A program made the position numbers and the translations under genes. Below, piece after piece: positions 1 through 4,883 of a stretch of DNA of 8,871 nucleotides. Each line of letters begins with the position of its first letter. Within the stretch, counting starts at the first letter, position 1. The notes under the pieces are model-generated. The model did not search any database. It had not been told where the DNA came from and saw only the letters and a list, made by a program, of their open reading frames with translations. This DNA comes from Anaerolineae bacterium CG2_30_64_16 (GTDB lineage: Bacteria; Chloroflexota; Anaerolineae; CG2-30-64-16): NCBI GenBank assembly GCA_001871755.1, contig MNXL01000356.1:1-8871 (forward strand), in the 5' to 3' direction.

Positions 1-848
1 ACGGGATAGGTGCTCAACTGCAAGCCGCGCGTCACGATCACCTCGCGCACGGCCGGGCTGAGCAGCGTGGCCAAATCGGCCGGGTTTGGCCCCAGCGCCT
101 CGCCCGTTTCCTGGGTGGCGGGGTGGCAGTAAATCTCCGCGGTCGGCACGCGCAGGCCGCGCAACACTTCCACGACGTACGCCTCGCGCATCTGGCCGGT
201 TTGCAGCAGGCCGAACACGCGATGCGTCACGGCCAGGCCGCGTCCCCCTCCCGCGGCGCGGCGGGCAGCCAGGCGGCTCAGACACCGGCGACACAGCAGG
301 TTGAACACCATCGTCCAGACGATCTTCGGGCCGGCTCCCCTGCGATCGTAGCGCAGCGCCGGCCGGAGTTCATCCCTGGGCAGGCGGATGCCCCGCGCGC
401 CGTATTGCTCGGCCAGGGGCAGGAGCAGGTCGAAGACCGTCGGGTGGACGTGCAGATGCATGTGGCCGTCCACGTGCGAGAGGGGGAGCCCGGTGGCCGC
501 AAAGCGCTCGAACTGCGCGGCCAGCTCGCAGGCCAGCTCCGCGCGGGCGGCGCGGCTGAAGAAGTAGCGCAGGCCGGCCTGGGCAGGGTCCGGGGGGAAG
601 TGGCCGCGGCTGTCCACCAGGTGGGAGATCTCTTTAGGGGGCAACGCGGCCCGGCCGCCGGCCAGCACCAGGTGCAATCCGACCGCCAGGGTGGGGACCT
701 CCCGCGCCAGCGCTACGGCTTCCGCCACAGCCTCGCCGGTCACCATCAAGCTGGCGCTGGTCAGCACGCCCTGGCGATGAGCCAGCGCGACCGCGGCGTT
801 GATCGTTGGCCAACGCCCGAAGTCATCCGCGTTGAATACGACCTGCAT
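1..848 (-). CDS. hpnK: ChbG/HpnK-family carbohydrate deacetylase (3' end cut by window edge)
   Basis: Reading the minus strand from ATG at 848 gives 282 codons with no stop before the window edge, so the protein is nearly complete for this family (usually about 280-290 residues). It begins MQVVFNADDFG, the metal-site signature of YdjC/ChbG/HpnK deacetylases. GLHLVL (H59) and HVDGHMHLHVHP (residues 125-136) follow, then HRVFGLLQTG (209-218) and EIYCHPA (238-244). The family removes N-acetyl groups from sugars; HpnK is the hopanoid-associated branch, and the LPP..I..LVD stretch after H59 and the EIYCHPA end fit HpnK better than ChbG. Candidate metal ligands are D9, H59 and H125. No other hopanoid gene is visible, so the hopanoid role is inferred. 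A weak Shine-Dalgarno (GAGGG) lies 9 nt before the ATG. A good minus-strand promoter lies at 969-996. The plus-strand open frame over the same DNA is a GC-driven shadow. Confidence 0.85.
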   Translation of the reverse strand, partial: MQVVFNADDFGRWPTINAAVALAHRQGVLTSASLMVTGEAVAEAVALAREVPTLAVGLHLVLAGGRAALPPKEISHLVDSRGHFPPDPAQAGLRYFFSRAARAELACELAAQFERFAATGLPLSHVDGHMHLHVHPTVFDLLLPLAEQYGARGIRLPRDELRPALRYDRRGAGPKIVWTMVFNLLCRRCLSRLAARRAAGGGRGLAVTHRVFGLLQTGQMREAYVVEVLRGLRVPTAEIYCHPATQETGEALGPNPADLATLLSPAVREVIVTRGLQLSTYP

Positions 849-968
849 TGCCCTGTTCCCTCGGTCGGCCGCTCGCCGTGCCTGGTTGAGCTGATCCTCG
901 GGCGGTTGCTCTTTCGCCACCCTGGCTGTGGCCGGTCTGCGACCGAGCCACCTTCGTGGCCCAAAAAG

Positions 969-996
969 ATTATAGCCCAACTGGACGGGGCGTCAA
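969..996 (-). promoter_or_regulatory. Sigma70-type promoter for the HpnK-like gene
   Basis: On the minus strand TTGACG (996-991) is followed after 16 bp by a perfect TATAAT (974-969). The predicted start near 962 gives a leader of about 113 nt before the ATG at 848. It is the only near-consensus promoter I found upstream of this gene. Confidence 0.65.
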
Positions 997-1026
997 GGGG
1001 GAATGTGCGGGGCGCCGGCCGTCGGG

Positions 1027-1055
1027 TTGACGCATCCATGCAGCAAGGGTATCAT
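1027..1055 (+). promoter_or_regulatory. Sigma70-type promoter for the ABC exporter
   Basis: TTGACG (1027-1032) and TATCAT (1050-1055) are separated by an ideal 17 bp, with one mismatch to consensus in each box. The predicted start near 1062 leaves a leader of about 175 nt that contains the heptamer repeat. Its -35 box sits 30 bp from the -35 box of the oppositely directed promoter. Confidence 0.55.
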
Positions 1056-1133
1056 TGCGATGGTACAAGTTACAGACGGGTGCATTCCAAATGAGTTGGG
1101 TGCGCCCCTCGTTGTACGTGATGCGTGGTCCGT

Positions 1134-1161
1134 TACGCAGTCCGCAATACGCAGTACGCAA
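1134..1161 (+). repeat. Heptamer tandem repeat TACGCAR, four copies
   Basis: Four contiguous 7-bp units are seen: TACGCAG, TCCGCAA, TACGCAG, TACGCAA. The same heptamer recurs in the same orientation at 6302-6322, just upstream of larA. In both places it lies outside intact genes. The function is unknown; it looks like a dispersed short-sequence repeat. Confidence 0.75.
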
Positions 1162-1237
1162 CACGTGATGGGGCGGCTCCCGTACACAGTATCAATCGAC
1201 CTGGAATACACCCGTTTCAGACAGGAGGGCATAACCT

Positions 1238-3418
1238 ATGCACGGCGGGGGATGGTGGAGCTATCTGCGCTATGACGACAAACAGGACCGGCCGGCGATC
1301 AGTTGGGACCTGATCCGGCGGGCCGCGAGCTATGGCCGGCCCTATCTGGGTGGCATCATCGGAATGCTGGCGATCATCATTGTGATCACCCTGCTGAGCC
1401 TGATCCCGCCGCTGCTGATCCGCGACCTGATCGACCGCACGCTGCCCCAGCGCGACTACCACCGGCTGCACCTGCTGGCCCTCGGCATGATCGGCATCCC
1501 GCTGGTCACCGGCCTGCTGGGGGTGGCGCAGCGCTTCTTGAGCGCCCAGGTCGGCGAGGGGGTGATCTTCGATCTACGTGTCGCGCTCTTCAGCCACATG
1601 CAGCGGATGTCGCTGCGCTTTTTTACCCACACCAAGACCGGCGAGCTGATGTCGCGGCTGAACAACGACGTGGGCGGCGCGCAGCGCGCGGTGAGCAGCA
1701 CCATCGTGGACCTGATCACCAACATCATCACCCTGGTGGGCACACTGGCGATCATGCTGCGGCTGGAGTGGCGGCTGACGCTGTTGGCGGTGGCAGTGTT
1801 GCCGCTCTTCATGATCCCGGCACGGCTGCTAGGCAGCCGGCTGCGTGGCGTGGTGCGCCACCAGATGACCGTCAACGCGGAGATGAACGCGGTGATGGAC
1901 GAGACCCTCAACGTCAGCGGCGCGTTGCTCGTCAAGTTGTTCGGCCGCGGGACCAGTGAGGTGCTGCGCTTCCGGGAACGCGCCGGCCGGGTGGCGCAGG
2001 CCGGGATCCGCCAGGCGTTCCTGATGCGCTGGTTCTTCCTCACCCTCAGCCTGGTCAGCGCGGTGGGGACCGCGTTGGTGTTTTGGGTCGGCGGGCTGCT
2101 GGTGTTGCGCGAGCCGGCTTTCACCATCGGCACCATCGTGGCGTTCACCGCGTATCTGGGGATGCTCTACGGGCCGCTGGCGTCGCTGACCAACGCCCGG
2201 GTCGATTTCGCCACGTCGCTGGTGAGTTTCGAGCGGGTGTTCGAGGTGCTCGACCTGCCGGTGGAGATCCGGGAGCGGCCCGATGCCCTGCAATTGGACG
2301 CGGTCGTCGGCCATGTGCGTTTCGATCACGTGTCGTTCAGTTACCGACCGGGCGAGGGCGCGCCGGGCGCGATCGCGGTCGGGCTCAGCGAGGTGGTGCG
2401 TTTCGGCTGGGGGGGCCGCGATATGTGGCCGCCGCTCTCTCAGGAGCGCGGCTCACTGGAGCGCGGCGCTCGCCAGGGCCGTTCTCCGGAGCGCGCCGCG
2501 CTGCCGGCCGGGTGGTCCCGCCGCGGGGAGCAGCCTGACGAGGCCGGGCGCGAGGGCCAGGGGGATGGCCGATCCGCCACCGGGGAGCGCGGGGATGGCG
2601 AGCCGCGCTGGGCCTTGCGCGATGTCAGCTTCGAGGTGCAGCCCGGCCAGTTGGCCGCGCTGGTCGGCCCCAGCGGCGCGGGCAAGACCACCATCACCTA
2701 CCTGCTCCCACGGCTCTACGACCCCACCAGCGGGACGATCACCATCGACGGCCACGATATCCGCGACCTGAGCCTGGACACCCTGGCCGGTCAGATCGGC
2801 ATGGTGACCCAGGAGACCTATCTGTTCAACGACACGATCCGGGCCAACCTGCTCTACGCGCGGCCCACCGCGACCACGGCCGAGATCGAGGCCGCCTGCC
2901 GCGCGGCCAACATCCACGATTTCATCGCCGGCTTGCCGGAAGGGTACGAGACCGTGGTTGGCAACCGCGGCTACCGGCTCTCGGGCGGCGAGAAACAGCG
3001 CCTGGCCATCGCCCGGGTGATCCTCAAGGACCCGCGCATCCTGGTGTTGGACGAGGCTACCTCGTCGCTGGACAGCCAGTCCGAGGCGTTGATCCAGGAG
3101 GCGCTGGAACGGATCATGGTCGGCCGCACCAGCCCTTCGCCGGGGCTCAGGACAAGCCCTTCGCCGGGGCTCAGGACAAGCCCTTCGCCGGGGCTCAGGA
3201 CAAGCCCTTCGCCGGGGCTCAGGACAAGCCCTTCGCCGGGGCTCAGGACAAGCCTGGTCATCGCACACCGGCTGAGCACCATCCTGGCCGCGGATGTGAT
3301 CCTGGTGCTGGACCAGGGCCGGCTGGTGGAACGCGGCACCCACGCCGGGCTGTTGGCGCAGGGTGGGCTGTACGCATCATTGTACGAGACACAGTTTCGG
3401 GATATCAGCGAAGGATGA
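1238..3418 (+). CDS. ABC exporter, fused membrane and ATPase domains (MsbA/multidrug type)
   Basis: The 726-residue half-transporter should dimerise in the inner membrane and export lipids, drugs or peptides using ATP. The substrate cannot be read from sequence. The transmembrane domain covers about residues 35-320, with hydrophobic helices near 38-60, 76-96, 158-175, 181-200, 262-290 and 294-315. The ATPase domain has Walker A GPSGAGKTT (477-485), Q-loop Q525, signature LSGGEKQ (581-587), Walker B ILVLDE (601-606), D-loop SSLD (609-612) and H-loop H677, so it should be active. Two additions are unusual. A linker of about 85 residues (about 373-457) follows the first ATPase strand HVSFSYR, and 40 residues (632-671) made of five SPSPGLRT units lie between D-loop and H-loop. 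AGGAGGG at 1223-1229, 8 nt before the ATG, fixes the start. A divergent remnant of a second such gene lies at 4404-4538. Confidence 0.95.
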   Translation: MHGGGWWSYLRYDDKQDRPAISWDLIRRAASYGRPYLGGIIGMLAIIIVITLLSLIPPLLIRDLIDRTLPQRDYHRLHLLALGMIGIPLVTGLLGVAQRFLSAQVGEGVIFDLRVALFSHMQRMSLRFFTHTKTGELMSRLNNDVGGAQRAVSSTIVDLITNIITLVGTLAIMLRLEWRLTLLAVAVLPLFMIPARLLGSRLRGVVRHQMTVNAEMNAVMDETLNVSGALLVKLFGRGTSEVLRFRERAGRVAQAGIRQAFLMRWFFLTLSLVSAVGTALVFWVGGLLVLREPAFTIGTIVAFTAYLGMLYGPLASLTNARVDFATSLVSFERVFEVLDLPVEIRERPDALQLDAVVGHVRFDHVSFSYRPGEGAPGAIAVGLSEVVRFGWGGRDMWPPLSQERGSLERGARQGRSPERAALPAGWSRRGEQPDEAGREGQGDGRSATGERGDGEPRWALRDVSFEVQPGQLAALVGPSGAGKTTITYLLPRLYDPTSGTITIDGHDIRDLSLDTLAGQIGMVTQETYLFNDTIRANLLYARPTATTAEIEAACRAANIHDFIAGLPEGYETVVGNRGYRLSGGEKQRLAIARVILKDPRILVLDEATSSLDSQSEALIQEALERIMVGRTSPSPGLRTSPSPGLRTSPSPGLRTSPSPGLRTSPSPGLRTSLVIAHRLSTILAADVILVLDQGRLVERGTHAGLLAQGGLYASLYETQFRDISEG
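2354..2609 (+). other. In-frame linker inserted in the ABC ATPase domain
   Basis: Exporters of this class normally run from SFSYRPGE directly into VLRDVSFEV. Here roughly 85 extra residues separate the two. The first part (GAPGAIAVGLSEVVRFGWGG) looks ordered. The second is charged, low complexity and rich in G, R, E and P, with the repeated local theme (S/G)-L/A-ERG-A. The insert follows the A-loop tyrosine (Y369), which stacks on the ATP adenine. Boundaries are approximate. Confidence 0.6.
3131..3250 (+). repeat. Five perfect tandem copies of a 24-bp repeat inside the ABC gene
   Basis: Five units of exactly 24 bp run from 3131 to 3250 without a mismatch and encode SPSPGLRT five times. Each unit contains CCTTCG and GGCTCAGGACA. 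Removing all five restores the ordinary GRT-SLVIAHRLS junction of ABC ATPases. AGCC is present at both edges of the array. The unit is open in five of six frames. A related 24-bp repeat lies in larA at 5989-6036. Confidence 0.95.
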
Positions 3419-3449
3419 TGCCGCTCAGGGAAAAATACTTTGAACTGTC

Positions 3450-3478
3450 TTGCGACAGGGCTGTTTTTATGTTATGCT
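3450..3478 (+). promoter_or_regulatory. Extended -10 promoter for the PIN-like gene pair
   Basis: TTGCGA (3450-3455) is followed after 17 bp by TATGCT (3473-3478), preceded by TG at 3470-3471, which makes an extended -10 element (TGnTATGCT). The surrounding DNA is AT-rich compared with its neighbours. Transcription would start near 3485, about 43 nt before the first gene. A 5-bp inverted repeat CTGTC-TTGC-GACAG (3445-3458) covers the -35 box and could be an operator. Confidence 0.5.
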
Positions 3479-3527
3479 GGAATCAGTCTGATGGGAGTGA
3501 GGTCTATATGGTTCGGAGGTAGTTACG

Positions 3528-3911
3528 ATGAGCCGCACAGGAGAACTTATAGCGAGCAATGTGGCGCTGGTTGAGCAGGTCGCCCGTCTGATCCGTTCTT
3601 TTGATCAGCGAGAGAAAGCCCGTCTGATTCAACTGGTACCCGAACTGCGGACAATCCGGCCTGAAGAAGCGAACCTGCCCACCATGCAGGAAGAACTGAT
3701 GAGCCACTTTGATAGCCGGCTTGCACGCCATCCGGAACTCCGCTCCATGCAGGATCGTGATCTTTTTGTAGGTGGACTGACGGTCGCGGCATTCTTCGCC
3801 CTGCCGGAAGCGGAACAGGATCGCGTCTGGAGTCAAGCGCACGCCGAAGCTGAGCGCGAAGTAGGAGGCTATGAGCAACCCGTCAGAGAAGATGTGCTAT
3901 TTGCTCGATAA
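3528..3911 (+). CDS. Small hypothetical protein, candidate antitoxin of a PIN-like pair
   Basis: The gene encodes 127 residues, MSRTGELIAS to VLFAR, with no signal peptide or membrane segment. I do not recognise a named family. The protein looks mostly helical: an amphipathic N-terminal part (residues 8-42), then a more structured stretch from about 54 to 112 containing RDLFVGGLTVAAFFALP. A strong Shine-Dalgarno GGAGG (3515-3519) lies 8 nt before the ATG, and an extended -10 promoter lies just upstream. Its last 41 bases overlap the start of the PIN-like gene, so the two are probably translationally coupled. Small size, coupling and partner suggest an antitoxin or partner protein; this rests on context only. 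No DNA-binding motif is evident. GC is visibly lower than in the flanking genes (about 55% in 3601-3660), which suggests transfer. The opposing minus-strand frame has no comparable start signals. Confidence 0.75.
   Translation: MSRTGELIASNVALVEQVARLIRSFDQREKARLIQLVPELRTIRPEEANLPTMQEELMSHFDSRLARHPELRSMQDRDLFVGGLTVAAFFALPEAEQDRVWSQAHAEAEREVGGYEQPVREDVLFAR
3863..3868 (+). promoter_or_regulatory. Shine-Dalgarno of the PIN-like gene, unusually close to its ATG
   Basis: A perfect AGGAGG ends only 2 nt before the ATG at 3871. The next in-frame ATG at 3892 would be 23 nt away, which is too far. The site lies inside the upstream gene, so coupled translation is likely, and the tight spacing may lower expression of the second protein. 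Confidence 0.55.
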
Positions 3912-4407
3912 GAACATCGCCCGCTATGCGATCGCTGGCTTGCGCTACGGCCGTTTACGTCCGCTCACCCGCGAGGAACTGGGCACGCTGGCGTTCTGGC
4001 GGATGATGGAAGAGCAGAACGCGTCGCTTTTTATCAGCCACGTTTCCCTCCACATCCTTCGCCGTCTGGTCAGATACGCCGAAGTGCGTGCTTTGCTTGA
4101 CGCGGTAGACGTGTTGTGGCCGACCCGGTATTACACTCGCTGGACACGCCGCCTGCAGGAAACGACGGGGCTGACCCGGGAGGACTGCGCGCAAATCGCG
4201 CTGGGCAGCTTCGGTAGTAGTTCGGACGGCCGTATCCTCGGCGTGCAGTACCTGGTTACCTACGACCAGTCGCTCACTGCAGGCTACCGCAATCACCGCG
4301 ATGCGCTCGATCGACGTCTTCATGCCATGACGGTTCAGTTACGGGCGCCCTTTGATCAAGTTGCACTTCCCCACCTGGCAGCACCCGATGAATTCCCAGG
4401 CGTGTGA
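3871..4407 (+). CDS. PIN-domain-like protein, candidate toxin ribonuclease
   Basis: The product has 178 residues. The N-terminal strand MCYLLDKNIARY carries an aspartate (D13) where PIN nucleases place their first metal ligand. LTREDCAQIALGSFG (101-115, with E104/D105) followed by VQYLVTYDQSL (125-135, with T130 and D132) matches the late PIN pattern of an acidic helix, a small strand and a T-x-D ending. E48 could be the remaining acidic residue. PIN toxins cut RNA, often tRNA or mRNA, and are held inactive by the partner encoded just upstream. The assignment is by motif only. The frame overlaps the upstream gene by 41 bp. The stop codon at 4405-4407 lies inside sequence derived from an ABC gene (4404-4538), so the original C-terminus may have been lost or altered by the rearrangement. 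The start at 3871 is chosen from AGGAGG at 3863-3868; 3892 is the alternative. Confidence 0.7.
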   Translation: MSNPSEKMCYLLDKNIARYAIAGLRYGRLRPLTREELGTLAFWRMMEEQNASLFISHVSLHILRRLVRYAEVRALLDAVDVLWPTRYYTRWTRRLQETTGLTREDCAQIALGSFGSSSDGRILGVQYLVTYDQSLTAGYRNHRDALDRRLHAMTVQLRAPFDQVALPHLAAPDEFPGV

Positions 4408-4538
4408 TCCTCAAGGACCCGCGCATCCTGGTGCTGGACCAGGGCCGGCTGGTGGAGCGGGGCACCCACGCCGAGCTGCTGGCGCAGGGCGGGCTGTACG
4501 CGGCGTTGTACGAGACGCAGTTTCGCGACGTGGGCTGA
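4404..4538 (+). pseudogene. Rearranged 3' remnant of a second ABC exporter gene
   Basis: In the frame starting at 4404 the DNA encodes 44 residues and a stop, from VILKDPRILVLD to YETQFRDVG. It matches the end of the exporter at 1238-3418. The first 30 bp are identical to 3017-3046, and the rest aligns with 3307-3417. The part between Walker B and the final strands is missing: ILVLD runs straight into QGRLVERG. This fits a deletion between two copies of ATCCTGGTGNTGGAC, one in Walker B (near 3037) and one near 3299. Differences such as THAELL for THAGLL and RDVG for RDISEG suggest a paralogue rather than a fresh copy. No membrane domain, Walker A or own start is present, so it is non-functional. 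The 24-bp repeats are absent because they lay in the deleted part or were never there. Confidence 0.85.
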
Positions 4539-4547
4539 GCAAATCCC

Positions 4548-4883
4548 TCAAACGCGCAGCACCCCACCTTCTGCCAGGCCGACCAGCAGCGGCGCGCCCG
4601 GTACGAGCCCCAGCGGCGCGGCCACACACGCTGCGCCTTGATCGAGGACCAGTCCCGCTTGCCAATCCGCCCACGTTGCGCCGCCGTCGCGCGAGATGCG
4701 CAGGGCATCCCCGGTCAGCACCAGCAGCTCCGGTCGGGCGGGAAACTGGGGCGAGAGGACGATGGCGTTCACCGCATCCGGGATCGCGGCCTCTCCCAGG
4801 CGGGCCCAGGTGCGACCCCGGTCGCCTGACCGATAGAGGCTGGCGGATTCCGTGGCCAGAGCGGGAACTGCAAATTCGTTCAT
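4548..4883 (-). CDS. Short Asp-box (BNR-repeat) protein, probably a fragment
   Basis: The frame encodes 111 residues. Two Asp-box motifs are clear: SGDRGRTW (19-26) and SRDGGATW (64-71), about 45 residues apart, the usual spacing for blades of sialidase/BNR or Ycf48-like beta-propellers. Such proteins have five to eight blades; two blades cannot close a propeller, and there is no signal peptide, so this is probably the C-terminal remnant of a larger secreted or surface protein. The ATG at 4883 overlaps the larA stop as TGATG, which would allow re-initiation. No Shine-Dalgarno is visible. A start at 4922 would add 13 residues inside larA and is less likely. The gene ends 9 bp from the oppositely oriented ABC remnant, which suggests the same rearrangement truncated the neighbourhood. 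Ligand and role are unknown. Confidence 0.6.
   Translation of the reverse strand: MNEFAVPALATESASLYRSGDRGRTWARLGEAAIPDAVNAIVLSPQFPARPELLVLTGDALRISRDGGATWADWQAGLVLDQGAACVAAPLGLVPGAPLLVGLAEGGVLRV

Larger units (their letters stand above)
849..1237. other. Intergenic region between divergent genes
   Basis: This 389-bp stretch separates the minus-strand deacetylase from the plus-strand ABC exporter. It holds a minus-strand promoter at 969-996, a plus-strand promoter at 1027-1055, a TACGCAR heptamer repeat at 1134-1161 and the exporter's Shine-Dalgarno at 1223-1229. The short open frames here lack homology-like composition and no RNA gene was recognised. Confidence 0.7.

Noticed and set aside
123..1094. 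Plus-strand open frame of 323 codons
   Set aside because: It is antisense to the HpnK-like gene, whose motifs are unmistakable. It also crosses the promoter region and has no ribosome-binding site or recognisable motif.
3131..3250. Possible CRISPR-like array
   Set aside because: The units are contiguous 24-bp copies without unique spacers and lie inside a protein-coding frame.
3445..3468. Possible Rho-independent terminator after the ABC exporter
   Set aside because: The stem is only 5 bp, the T-run begins 5 nt after it, and it overlaps the -35 box of the next promoter. It is treated as a possible operator instead.
3419..4538. Insertion sequence or transposon carrying the PIN-like pair
   Set aside because: No transposase, no terminal inverted repeats and no target-site duplication were seen. 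The right boundary lies in ABC-derived sequence, which points to recombination.
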